Assembly (NCBI RefSeq): GCF_042652085.1 | Contig: NZ_JBHSJF010000005.1 | Location: forward strand, 248,001-312,000 | DNA from: Flaviflagellibacter deserti | GTDB taxonomy: Bacteria; Pseudomonadota; Alphaproteobacteria; Rhizobiales; Methylopilaceae | Direction of reading: 5' to 3' | DNA: 64,000 nucleotides | Part shown: positions 33,825 to 42,335 of the stretch, piece by piece | Layout: every line of letters begins with the position of its first letter | Position numbering within the stretch: the first letter of the stretch is position 1 | Position numbers and translations under genes: made by a program | The notes under the pieces: generated by a model | Told to the model about the DNA's origin: nothing | Database searches by the model: none | The model's input: only the letters and a program-made list of their open reading frames with translations

Positions 33825-35339
33825 GTGTCGATCATCAGGCCCCTGACCGAGATGCAGAAGCATCTCGCGATCCTCAATTCATCCGACAGGCTGCGAGCAC
33901 TCCGCTCGACATCCCTGCTCGACAGCGAAACCGAGGAGCGGTTCGACCGATTGACCCGGCTCGTCGCGCGATCTCTCGGCGTCGCCGTCTCATTGGTCTC
34001 GCTGGTCGAGGACGACCGCCAGTTCTTCAAGAGCGAGTTCGGCCTCCCCGAACCCTGGAAAACCGCCCGCGAGACGCCGCTCACCCACTCGTTCTGCCAA
34101 TATGTGGTGTCGTCCGAGCAGGCGCTGGAAGTGTCGGACGCGACGACCCATCCGCTGGTTCGCGACAATCGCGCGATCGACGATCTCGGCGTGCGTGCCT
34201 ATCTCGGCCTTCCCCTGCGCGGACCGGGCGGCCATGTCCTCGGCTCGCTCTGCGCCATCGATGACACGCCGCGCGAATGGTCGGACGAGGACCGCCAGAT
34301 CCTCGCCGACTTCGTTGCCCTGGTCGAAACGCAGATCAATGTCAGCTGGGCGCGCAACCTTGCCGAGAACGAGCGCATCTGGCGCGACATCCTCGACACC
34401 ACGCCGCAAATGGTCTGGTCGGCGACGCCCGACGGCTCGCCCGACTATTACAACGAGCAATGGTACGCCTTCACCGGCATCCCGCACGGGGCGACCGACG
34501 GCGACGGCTGGACCGATGTCTTCCATCCCGACGATCGCGAGCGCTCGCTCAGCCGCTGGCGGCAATCCTGGCTGAGCGGCGAGCCCTACGAGATCGAATA
34601 TCGGCTACGCCATCGCTCCGGCGAGTATCGCTGGACGCTCGGCCGCGGCGTGCCGCAACGCGACGAGACGGGTCAGATCAAGCGCTGGTTCGGCACCCTC
34701 ACCGACATCCACGACCTCAAGCTCGCCGAGGAGCAGCGCGATCTCGTCACCCGCGAGCTGGCGCACCGCATCAAGAACATCTTCGCCCTGGTCGCGAGCC
34801 TCGTCTCGCTGTCCGGCCGCGCCTCGCCGGACAATGCCGAATTCGCCCGCGAGCTCAGCGGCCGCATCGTTGCGCTGGCTCGCGCCCATGATTGCGTCAG
34901 CCCCGGCACATTGGGCGACCGTCCGAACGATCCGCAATCACTCCGCCGCCTGCTCGAAACGCTGATCGAGCCGCATCGCGACCATGCCGGCACCCAGATC
35001 GCGGTCGTGGGCGATGATGCCGTCGTCGGTCATCAAACCGCGACCGGCGTCGCGCTGATCGTCCACGAGCTCGCGACCAATGCAGTCAAATATGGCGCCC
35101 TCTCGCCGCGCGGCGGCAGCATCGCCGTCGATTGCCGCGATCTCGGAAATCGCTTCGCCATCACCTGGCGCGAGGATTGCGCGGCCCCTGCAACCGATGC
35201 GCCGAACGAAATGGGCTTCGGCTCCGTCCTCATCGAACGCGCGGCGAAAGCCCAGCTCGGCGCATCGATTACACGCGAATGGGGCACGCGCGGCCTGACG
35301 CTTTCGATCGAGATCCCGGACGCTCAACTTGCGCAGTAG
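33825..35339 (+). CDS. HWE-type sensor histidine kinase (GAF-PAS)
   Basis: A 504-residue soluble kinase with a GTG start. Residues 25-170 form a GAF domain (LVARSLGVAVSLVSLVEDDR; AYLGLPLRGPGGHVLGSLCA). Residues 185-300 are a PAS_3 domain (ILDTTPQMVWSATPDG; EYRLRHRSGEYRWTLGRG). The kinase region has the HWE H-box ELAHRIKNIFALVASLVSL near residue 312, ELATNAVKYGALSPRGG and the WxE signature in FAITWRED. No membrane segment is seen, so it senses a cytoplasmic signal. A shorter start at ATG 33852 is possible. It probably pairs with the upstream receiver. Confidence 0.88.
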   Translation: MSIIRPLTEMQKHLAILNSSDRLRALRSTSLLDSETEERFDRLTRLVARSLGVAVSLVSLVEDDRQFFKSEFGLPEPWKTARETPLTHSFCQYVVSSEQALEVSDATTHPLVRDNRAIDDLGVRAYLGLPLRGPGGHVLGSLCAIDDTPREWSDEDRQILADFVALVETQINVSWARNLAENERIWRDILDTTPQMVWSATPDGSPDYYNEQWYAFTGIPHGATDGDGWTDVFHPDDRERSLSRWRQSWLSGEPYEIEYRLRHRSGEYRWTLGRGVPQRDETGQIKRWFGTLTDIHDLKLAEEQRDLVTRELAHRIKNIFALVASLVSLSGRASPDNAEFARELSGRIVALARAHDCVSPGTLGDRPNDPQSLRRLLETLIEPHRDHAGTQIAVVGDDAVVGHQTATGVALIVHELATNAVKYGALSPRGGSIAVDCRDLGNRFAITWREDCAAPATDAPNEMGFGSVLIERAAKAQLGASITREWGTRGLTLSIEIPDAQLAQ

Positions 35340-35454
35340 CACCCCCCGGGGGCCGATCCTGCTACTCTGGTCGGCCTTCCTCGGCGGCAGAAGGAACCCC
35401 GCGCGCAAATCCCGCGTTGGGCAGGAATCTTCGGCCCCACGACGGGTGAATCCC

Positions 35455-35976
35455 ATGGAAGAGTTCTACGAGACGCAAGGCGGCACGACCGACAGCCCCG
35501 GGACCGTGCGGCTCTGGCGCTTCACGCCGCTCGCAAAAGATGACGACGGCCGCTGGCTCGGCGGCCCGATCTGGAGCGAAGTGATCGTGCGCGCGGAAAC
35601 CAGCGGCCAGGCGATCCAGCTCGCATCCGACTGGGAGACCGAGACGCTCCGCCGTGAACTCGCGGTCGACATACCCAAAAGCGTGCTGATGGACCGCGGA
35701 AGCGCGCTCGCCGATCCGGCGCTCTATCAGATCGAGGAACTCCGCGATCCCGAGCCGCACGGCGGGCTCGGCGTCATCGGCCACGGCGAACCGCGCGCGC
35801 CGATCGAGGACCCGACCCTGCAGTCAAAGAACGCCGACCGCGACAACGAGGACGAGCTGATCGGCATCCGCGCCTATCAGATCTGGGTCGCCGAAGGCGA
35901 ACCCGAAGGCCGCGAGGAGGAACACTGGCGCCGCGCCTGCGAGGAACTGGCGGCGGGCCATCCAGTCAGGAAATAA
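35455..35976 (+). CDS. DUF2934 domain protein
   Basis: A 173-residue acidic, hydrophilic protein. Residues 140-170 match DUF2934: IRAYQIWVAEGEPEGREEEH followed by WRRACEEL. This small domain is common in rhizobia and has no assigned function. The N-terminal part (TVRLWRFTPLAKDDDGRWLG) has no recognised domain. I chose ATG 35455 because the longer frame from 35329 starts inside the spacer after the kinase gene and adds an unlikely N-terminus. It may be cotranscribed with the kinase, 115 nt upstream. Confidence 0.7.
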   Translation: MEEFYETQGGTTDSPGTVRLWRFTPLAKDDDGRWLGGPIWSEVIVRAETSGQAIQLASDWETETLRRELAVDIPKSVLMDRGSALADPALYQIEELRDPEPHGGLGVIGHGEPRAPIEDPTLQSKNADRDNEDELIGIRAYQIWVAEGEPEGREEEHWRRACEELAAGHPVRK

Positions 35977-36000
35977 CGGCCCTCGGCACGGCGCGGACCA

Positions 36001-36564
36001 TTACCCGCGACCGGCCGAGAAAAGCCCGGCCTCGCGATAGGCGGTCATCGCCCGGTCGTAGAGGCCGATGTCCTCCCTCCCGCGCGCGACGAGCTGCGCG
36101 CCTTCTATAGCGGCGAAGATCGCCAGCGCCTGACCCCCGGCATCGCGCGCCCCGGCATCCGCGAGCACGCCCCTCAACCAATCGACATTCATCTCGATGA
36201 AACGCCCGACCTCGGCGCGCACCGGCTCCGGCAGGTCGCGATATTCCGCGGCCATGATCCCGCACAGGCACATCCGGTTGCCGTTTTCGAGCGCCGCGCG
36301 AAAGATCGCGACATAGTTCGCCAGCCGCGCCTCCAGCCCCGTCTCCTCGCCGGCGATCCGGCCGAGCCAGGCCTCGCCCTCCTCGGTATACCGCCGCGCG
36401 ATCGCCGCCCCGAGATCCCCCTTGGTCGGGAAATGGTGGTGGATGCTGGCGCTCCTGATCCCCACCTCCTTGCCGAGTTCGCGGAAGCTCAGCGCGTTGT
36501 ATCCATGCGCCTGCACGGTCAGCCGCGCCGCCGCCAGGATGTCCTCCCGCGTGTTCCGCTCCAT
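36001..36564 (-). CDS. TetR-family regulator (AcuR/NemR-like)
   Basis: A 187-residue repressor. The N-terminal helix-turn-helix is clear: LAAARLTVQAHGYNALSFRE and VGIRSASIHHHFPTKGDLG. The ligand domain has NRMCLCGIMAAEYRDLPEPV, the Cys-containing segment seen in AcuR/NemR-type regulators that respond to acrylate or reactive electrophiles. It is divergent from a glutathione transferase gene, and two identical inverted sites (36576-36595 and 36633-36652) lie between them, so it likely represses both. The electrophile-sensing role is inferred from family and neighbour. Confidence 0.85.
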   Translation of the reverse strand: MERNTREDILAAARLTVQAHGYNALSFRELGKEVGIRSASIHHHFPTKGDLGAAIARRYTEEGEAWLGRIAGEETGLEARLANYVAIFRAALENGNRMCLCGIMAAEYRDLPEPVRAEVGRFIEMNVDWLRGVLADAGARDAGGQALAIFAAIEGAQLVARGREDIGLYDRAMTAYREAGLFSAGRG

Positions 36565-36575
36565 TTCGCCACCTC

Positions 36576-36595
36576 GTCTATCTATCGATAGGTAG
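36576..36595. promoter_or_regulatory. TetR operator copy 1
   Basis: GTCTATCTATCGATAGGTAG is an imperfect palindrome centred on ATCGAT. It starts 11 nt upstream of the TetR start and is the exact reverse complement of the copy at 36633-36652. Its position suits autorepression of the TetR gene. Confidence 0.7.
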
Positions 36596-36632
36596 CCATT
36601 GACGCCGCGCCGGACAAGCTCTAAGTCGCAGT

Positions 36633-36652
36633 CTACCTATCGATAGATAGAC
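36633..36652. promoter_or_regulatory. TetR operator copy 2
   Basis: CTACCTATCGATAGATAGAC is the exact reverse complement of the 36576-36595 site. It ends 11 nt before the glutathione transferase start, overlapping its leader, so a bound repressor should block that gene. Confidence 0.7.
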
Positions 36653-36663
36653 GGAGAAAACAG

Positions 36664-37350
36664 ATGATCATCTTTGACAGGCCGGGCTTCCCCAATCCGG
36701 CGCGCATCCGCATCGTCCTCGCCCACAAGGGGCTGGAGAGCGCGGTCCAGTTCGTGTCGGTCGATCTCATCGGCGCCGAACACAAGACGCCGGCCTTCCT
36801 GGAGAAGAACCCGTCCGGCGTCCTCCCCGTCCTGCAGCTCGACGACGGCACCTACATCTCCGAGGCGACCGCAATCACCGAATATCTCGACAATCTCGAC
36901 GGCGAGCCCGCCCTCACCGGCCGCACCCCGAAGGAGAAGGCCGTCATCCACATGATGCAGCGGCGCGCCGAGGCCGAGGTTCTCGATCCCGTCGGCATCT
37001 ACTTCCACCACGCCACGCCGGGCCTCGGCCCGCTGCTCCAGGTCCACAAGAGTCCCGATTGGGCCGGCCGGAAGGATTGGGGTGAGCGCAACGGCCAGCG
37101 CGCGCTGGCCGGCATGGCCGCGTTCGACGCGCTTCTGTCCCGCCAGGACTTCCTCGCCGGCGAGCACTTCTCCATGCCCGACATCACGCTCTACGCAGGC
37201 CTGATGTTCGCCGACGCCGCCGGCCTCGGCGTCCCGGATAATCTAGACCACCTGATCGCCTGGCGCGGCAGGGTGTCGGACCTGCCGAGCGTCAGGGAGC
37301 GGTCGGGGCAGGAGTTCGGGGCGGAGGATTTGCGGAGGTTGGGGTTTTGA
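36664..37350 (+). CDS. glutathione S-transferase
   Basis: A 228-residue GST. The thioredoxin-like domain has MIIFDRPGFPNPARIRIVLA, NPSGVLPVLQLDDGTYISEA (cis-Pro and the SEA glutathione site), and the helical domain ends with FSMPDITLYAGLMFADAAGLG. It probably conjugates or reduces electrophilic compounds with glutathione. A TetR regulator gene is divergently encoded, with operator sites between the genes. This pair looks like an inducible detoxification module. Confidence 0.88.
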   Translation: MIIFDRPGFPNPARIRIVLAHKGLESAVQFVSVDLIGAEHKTPAFLEKNPSGVLPVLQLDDGTYISEATAITEYLDNLDGEPALTGRTPKEKAVIHMMQRRAEAEVLDPVGIYFHHATPGLGPLLQVHKSPDWAGRKDWGERNGQRALAGMAAFDALLSRQDFLAGEHFSMPDITLYAGLMFADAAGLGVPDNLDHLIAWRGRVSDLPSVRERSGQEFGAEDLRRLGF

Positions 37351-37512
37351 GGGCGGCGGCCGAGGCCCTGCTGCCCCCGTCGGTAACACCAGCCTCACCA
37401 CAGAGGAGGAGCATCCGCGCCTTGGATACGATGACTCACATGGACCAGAGAATGCGATAAACGCTAACTCATAGGAGCCCGCGCCTCGTTGGGCTCCGGG
37501 GTGTTGCTCTAA

Positions 37513-39969
37513 TTATGCTGTACCAAGCAATCGCCGGACATTCTGCGACAGCACCATCAATGAATTATCGTAATTAAAATAAGTATCGGCGTTATTAAGC
37601 AATCTCGACAACCGATCGACCTCTCGTTTAGTTAGCGAACCTCCATTTTGTAAGAAATAATGTGCGCCATTAAAAAGTGTCGTATATGGATGCACGGCAA
37701 TTCTATTCATTCTATTTTCTTGAGAGGCTGCCTCTCCCAGAACATTCAGAGCTTCCACAAAAGCGGAATTAAACCGACTAGAATTGAATTTCATTTCCTC
37801 GATAAGAACTTTGCCCAGCGTTGTCAGAGGATGAGGATGGCGCTCAACTTGGACGGCATGCTTCGCGTGCGCAATTGCTTGGACCAACAATTGAGCCTTC
37901 TCATCGCCCTTAGCCCTAGACGCTTGATCGAGCTTCAGCAACGCAAACTGTTCCCAGTATCGAGAGTTCCAGTCCCAGTAACGCTTCATTGCCAAAAAGA
38001 ATTTTTCAGACTGTTCTGGAATCAAATTAATTACCACATCGTCGTAATTGAATAATCGACCTGCTAGAGAAGCTTCAGGGGTTCGGCGGATGATAGCGCG
38101 ACGATTTACGTAAGAAGATAGATAAGCCCCGACGCGGCTATACACATCAAAAATCAAATCCTTGTCTTCGGCCGCGACGGTTCTAAGGATGTTTTCCGCC
38201 AAGACCGGATTTGCTGGAATCACATACTCGCGATGGTCGGACTCAGAAAATATTAAAGGGAGCATATCCCTTACATTCATCTGCTCGTCGAGCTTTTCAG
38301 CACCAAACGCCGAAACAAGGATATTGTATCGCAATCCTCCGTGAAAGCAGAAGAATGCAAGTGCGCACGCCAGATATCTTTCTCGCCTATCGTTGTCTGA
38401 ATCACTAACCAGCGATTCAATTATTTTGGACACCGGCTTAAAATTTTGAAGAATTCGACACACTGCTATAGCGATCGAATCTGTTGTTAAATCAGACGAA
38501 AGTTTTTCTATGTTCTCGGCGTTTATCGGGACGCCAGTCATGCCATAGCCGTCCATTTTTAAAATTAGATCGCGCGCTTCAGTCGAGCGAAATTTTTCAA
38601 GGTGCCTGCGTTGAACTGGAATTCCACCCATACTCTTAAGAGCATGCGGCACCCGATAGGAACGTTCGGTACCTACAATTAAAAAATCGTCTCGGTGTAT
38701 TTGACGATATAGCTCTGATATAGCTGATGCTGTATCAGCAAAATTATCACTGAATATAATAAATGGCTTCGTAAAAGAATTAAATATTTTCGAAGCTCGA
38801 GAGATATCTATGGCCGAAAGTTGATCACGGTTGAATACATGATTGCCTTCCGCCGCAAGATCATATATCGCACGCTTTACTAACGTCGTCTTCCCAGTTC
38901 CAGCGTTGTCTTCAAAAATGAGGAAATGAGAATTCTTATTTGGAGCCTTTAACGTATCTCTTATTTGCTGCTTCACCATTATGGTAGATGCACGCGAAAC
39001 ATCGCGGGATAACGCCAAGTCTGAAAACGAGGGCTCTCTACCAATATAAAAGCCTAACTCGGTGTTCTCTTTCGACTGCTCTGCTACAACATATCGAAAA
39101 TCGGCGGAGAATAGTGCTAGCTGTGTCGCGTTCACACTCGTGTCGAATAACGCAATATCGAGCTTAGCATTGTTGCCCACCGGTAAGGGGCGTGCAGGAA
39201 ATTCTGAATCAATAAGGTTTAGGAACTCCAGCAGAGTTCCGGGAAATAGCGTCAAGCCATGCCTTGCACATTCCGCCTCCGTCCCAGCATCAGGGAATGG
39301 CTCAATTAGGAATGAGGGGCCCCTATCTTTACGAGTACTGCTGGCAGAACGAGCGGCCAAGAAATATTCAAGATCAGGCTCTTCTAAACTTGTTCCCGCA
39401 ATTATAAACGGCTCCGTGGCGATCGTTTGCGCAAGCACATTTACCCAATGATTGGACGGCCCAAGCGTCTTCGCATACTCGTTGAGCGAGAAAATATACC
39501 CATCATCTGGGGCGCCGACCCATCCGTGCACGTGAATGACTTGAACGATATTTATATCATCTGGATAAGCAAATGGCGATTTGTGAGTGAGAGGTACATA
39601 CGTCTGTCGTTTGGAGGTATTATGCGGAACATTCTCTAACACGTCATCGATATTCAGCGAATATATGCTTCGCCAGAAAAATTCTGTAATTTTTCGAGCG
39701 GTGGGGCCCGGAGTGCAATCGGAAAGTTGCTCGGTAATATGTTTTTCCACCTCATCTGGTGTCAGTTGAGCGTAAGCTCTCGCCAAGGAAGAGGTTGGCT
39801 TCAGCTTTTTCAAAGCTACAAGTCTTTGCCGTAACGCATCGCCCCCGGGAAGCTGCGCCCCAGTGGAATCCAAACTATCAATACTTGCTCCCGCTCCGAG
39901 GAAGAGTGAATAGCGCCCTGCGAGCAATGTTTCTCGCATTTCGGTGAAATATTGACCCTCAAACTTCAT
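37513..39969 (-). CDS. SIR2-like / P-loop (STAND-like) putative antiphage defence protein
   Basis: An 818-residue protein. Residues 15-260 are SIR2-like: GAGAS (25-29), IYSLNIDDVLE with N106 and D108, IHVHGWVG with candidate catalytic H148, and IIAGTSLEEPDLEYFL. Such domains in defence proteins hydrolyse NAD+. A P-loop ATPase follows, with EDNAGTGKTTL near 353-363 and FIIFSDNFAD as Walker B. The first glycine of the P-loop is replaced by Asp. The C-terminal 350 residues have helical, repeat-like character and may sense phage components, as in SIR2-STAND (Avs5-like) systems. The gene is visibly AT-richer than its neighbours and stands alone, which suggests horizontal acquisition. The defence role is inferred. 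Confidence 0.7.
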   Translation of the reverse strand: MKFEGQYFTEMRETLLAGRYSLFLGAGASIDSLDSTGAQLPGGDALRQRLVALKKLKPTSSLARAYAQLTPDEVEKHITEQLSDCTPGPTARKITEFFWRSIYSLNIDDVLENVPHNTSKRQTYVPLTHKSPFAYPDDINIVQVIHVHGWVGAPDDGYIFSLNEYAKTLGPSNHWVNVLAQTIATEPFIIAGTSLEEPDLEYFLAARSASSTRKDRGPSFLIEPFPDAGTEAECARHGLTLFPGTLLEFLNLIDSEFPARPLPVGNNAKLDIALFDTSVNATQLALFSADFRYVVAEQSKENTELGFYIGREPSFSDLALSRDVSRASTIMVKQQIRDTLKAPNKNSHFLIFEDNAGTGKTTLVKRAIYDLAAEGNHVFNRDQLSAIDISRASKIFNSFTKPFIIFSDNFADTASAISELYRQIHRDDFLIVGTERSYRVPHALKSMGGIPVQRRHLEKFRSTEARDLILKMDGYGMTGVPINAENIEKLSSDLTTDSIAIAVCRILQNFKPVSKIIESLVSDSDNDRRERYLACALAFFCFHGGLRYNILVSAFGAEKLDEQMNVRDMLPLIFSESDHREYVIPANPVLAENILRTVAAEDKDLIFDVYSRVGAYLSSYVNRRAIIRRTPEASLAGRLFNYDDVVINLIPEQSEKFFLAMKRYWDWNSRYWEQFALLKLDQASRAKGDEKAQLLVQAIAHAKHAVQVERHPHPLTTLGKVLIEEMKFNSSRFNSAFVEALNVLGEAASQENRMNRIAVHPYTTLFNGAHYFLQNGGSLTKREVDRLSRLLNNADTYFNYDNSLMVLSQNVRRLLGTA

Positions 39970-40180
39970 GTCGCTCGTCCCCCAACGGTATGTAAATCCG
40001 GACAGCGCACTGCTCGCAACGGTTGTTGTGAGTTATCCAACCCAGACAGCTCCGGGAGCTGGAAACGAAATGATCATCACAGTCATATTGCCGGATCCTG
40101 ACTGTCCGCTGGCCCACCGGCATTACCAGCCCCGGCGCACCCGCTAAGCTCCACCCCACTAGTCTCTCCGGAGCCACCCC

Positions 40181-40975
40181 ATGGCCGGCTATTTCGGGAC
40201 GCAGCGTCAGCAAGACCTGCAGGCGCAGGCTGAAAAGAACGTCGATCTCATCAAGGCGACACCCGGCGCGTGTCAGAACGGCCGCATGATCGGCGTCGAC
40301 GATCTCGACGCGCTGGGATGGGACCGGATCGACGAATTCCTCGCGCGCGATGGCGTCTGCGGCTTCCGCCTCATCCCGGCGCACAGGGCCGGGGAGATCG
40401 GGGTCCGGCTGGCGGAGCGGAACTGTCGCTTCGATACCTGGGACCTGTTCCTCGCCGACCGGACGAGCGCGCTCGACGCCTGCGAGCCGATCCTGGCCGC
40501 CGGCCTGCCGGACGGCCTCTCCGACCTCGACCAGCCGACCGATCCGGAGGGCGACGACACCGCCCGCATCCAGGCGCTGATCGCCGAGGCCGGCGTGGTG
40601 CCGTTCTCCGGCTCGTTCCTGGTCGGGGCCTGCGGCCCGGCGGTGACGATGGCGGTCGGCGACCAGAACGGAGAAATCGTCGCGGCGGCGCACGGCTACA
40701 TGCCGCACAATGCCCACAGCCCGTACCCAGGCCACGGCTGGGGCGGCCTCGTCGCGGTCGCCGGATCGCAGCAGGGCAAGGGCCTCGGCAAATACATCAA
40801 CGCCCGCGTCCTCGTCGGCGTCCTCCGCGATCTCGGCGCGACCCACGTCTACGAGCTGATATCGGCCACGAACCTCCCCTCCCGCCGAATGGCCGAATCC
40901 TGCGGCCTCCGCCACGAACCCGGCCTCGTCTGCGGGATCGCGGCGCCGACGGAGAGCGGGAAGTTCACGAGGTAA
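40181..40975 (+). CDS. GNAT-family N-acetyltransferase
   Basis: A 264-residue protein whose C-terminal half carries the GNAT fold. HGWGGLVAVAGSQQGKGLGK gives the (Q/R)xxGxG/A acetyl-CoA loop, and LGATHVYELISATNLPSRRM has the conserved Asn-containing turn before the final strand. The N-terminal half has no recognised domain. The substrate is unknown. It sits between the SIR2/P-loop gene and the palindromic repeat cluster. Confidence 0.75.
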   Translation: MAGYFGTQRQQDLQAQAEKNVDLIKATPGACQNGRMIGVDDLDALGWDRIDEFLARDGVCGFRLIPAHRAGEIGVRLAERNCRFDTWDLFLADRTSALDACEPILAAGLPDGLSDLDQPTDPEGDDTARIQALIAEAGVVPFSGSFLVGACGPAVTMAVGDQNGEIVAAAHGYMPHNAHSPYPGHGWGGLVAVAGSQQGKGLGKYINARVLVGVLRDLGATHVYELISATNLPSRRMAESCGLRHEPGLVCGIAAPTESGKFTR

Positions 40976-40995
40976 TGCCGCGGGCGACGCGGCGA

Positions 40996-41282
40996 CTCTC
41001 TCCCCGACCCAACTCGGCTGTTGCCGAGTTGGGCACGTGGCATAGCCAAGTCGGAAACATCCGACTTGGCGAGGGAGAGAGCGGACTCGGGCCGGGAACC
41101 GGCCGAGCCGAGTGAGGGGGGACGCCGTAGGCGTTCCAATCCACGGCACAGTCTCGCCGCCATGTCCCCCTCATCCCGCTCGCGGTCTTCGCCCGCGAGT
41201 CGACCTTCTCCCACCAAGTCGGGTGTTCCCGACTTGGTCATCATACGAACTCGGCAACAGCCGAGTTCGTCGGGGAGAAGGT
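40996..41282. repeat. palindromic mosaic repeat, copy A
   Basis: A large near-palindrome. It opens with CTCTCTCCCCGAC and closes with GTCGGGGAGAAGG. Inside are nested palindromic modules: CAACTCGGC-TGTT-GCCGAGTTG, CCAAGTCGG-AAACAT-CCGACTTGG and, mirrored on the right side, CCAAGTCGG...CCGACTTGG and AACTCGGC...GCCGAGTT. The core (41071-41180) carries GGCCGGGAACCGGCC-like and GAGTGAGGGGGGACGCCGTA blocks and is shared with the copy at 41714-41883. It resembles rhizobial intergenic mosaic elements. Confidence 0.8.
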
Positions 41283-41713
41283 ATCATCTTGACAATATTC
41301 CTATTCTCTGCTAGTCCTCAGCTCATCCTCACCCTGCGAGGGGCGCCAGCCAGGTACCGGCCGGCCGGCGCGGGATGAGGAGCGGCGCCTGCGGGCGGGG
41401 TCCGGAACCCCGCTCCCGGGAGGCCGGAGGATGTAGGACGACCGAGAAGGTCGTCTGACGAGCGGGCCCGTCGGGCACCATGACCCGTCCGTGCCTTGCA
41501 CTGGGGACGAGCCGTGGTCTTCGAAGGCTCTCAAACCTTCGGCGGCCACAGGCCGTGGAAGCGCCCGCCTCCTCCGGACAGAAACGCCGTGCGTGGGGAT
41601 GCGGATCGCGTCAACACACCAACACCAATCAGGATGCGACCGCATCCCCCGCTCCCTCCGAGGGAGCACTTTCCGAAGATCGCTGACGAAGCCAGGCGAG
41701 GCTGAGGCGCGCC
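41283..41713. repeat. intergenic mosaic of palindromes, no gene seen
   Basis: About 430 nt between the two A/B repeats. It contains further inverted repeats: GACGACC-GAGAA-GGTCGTC at 41437-41455 and GGGGATGCGG (41595-41604) with CCGCATCCCC (41640-41649). Open frames here lack ribosome-binding sites and recognisable proteins. It looks like a second type of repeat cluster rather than coding DNA. Confidence 0.6.
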
Positions 41714-41883
41714 CTCTCTCCCCGACGAGGGAGAGAGCGGACTCGGCCGGGAACCGGCCGAGCCGAGTGAGGGGGGACGCCGTAAGGCGTTCCGACCCAC
41801 GGCACAGCCTCGCCGCCATGTCCCCCTCAACCCGCTCGCTGCGTCCTGCAGCGAGTCGACCTTCTCCCTCGTCGGGGAGAAGG
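41714..41883. repeat. palindromic mosaic repeat, copy B
   Basis: A shorter version of copy A. It opens CTCTCTCCCCGACGAGGGAG and closes CTTCTCCCTCGTCGGGGAGA. The core GAGCGGACTCGGCCGGGAAC, GACGCCGTA, CACGGCACAG and GCCGCCATGTCCCCCTCA matches 41071-41180 almost base for base. It lacks the extra CCAAGTCGG and AACTCGGC modules of copy A, so the family is modular. Confidence 0.8.
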
Positions 41884-41908
41884 CAACCAAACGAAAGGAC
41901 CCCCCAAA

Positions 41909-42271
41909 ATGCCCCGCACTCCCATCCCCCGCACCGATTTCGGCAACCGCCGCGATGCCGAGATCGCGATCCAGATCTTCTCCATCCTCTCCGGCCTCTG
42001 CGCTCACTGCCCGAACCCCGCCTGCCGGCGCTCGCGAAGCTGCGAATGGCGCCATCCGACCTGCCATGACCGCGCCCGCGCCGCCGGCTCGACCGACTTC
42101 GACGGCGCGCTGTCGGTCGCCGGAGAGATCGGCCTCCTCGCGCCGCTGCCCGACGATCCGGACGGCTCGAAGCACATCGAGAAGCTGGAGCTGCTGCGCG
42201 ACCGCCTCGCCCGCGGACGCCGCCATGCGCTCCGGCATCCCGAAGAGTTCATGGCCCGACCCGCCCGCTAG
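41909..42271 (+). CDS. cysteine-rich hypothetical protein
   Basis: A 120-residue basic protein. Six cysteines are clustered near residues 31-53 in CAHCPNPACRRSRSCEW and TCHDRA, a spacing that suits metal binding (C-x2-C-x4-C-x5-C type). No named family is recognised. GAAAGGA lies upstream of the start, which supports real translation. It follows the mosaic repeats and precedes rph by 64 nt. Confidence 0.6.
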   Translation: MPRTPIPRTDFGNRRDAEIAIQIFSILSGLCAHCPNPACRRSRSCEWRHPTCHDRARAAGSTDFDGALSVAGEIGLLAPLPDDPDGSKHIEKLELLRDRLARGRRHALRHPEEFMARPAR

Positions 42272-42335
42272 ACTTGCCCCTCATCGCCACCGCGCCTAGA
42301 AGGAGCCCATTCCAAAGAACAGCAGGAAGAGTTCC

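Noticed and set aside
37474..37497. GGAGCCC/GGGCTCC hairpin downstream of the SIR2/P-loop gene as a terminator
   Set aside because: The 7-bp stem has a 10-nt loop and no T-run on either side, so I would not call it a rho-independent terminator.
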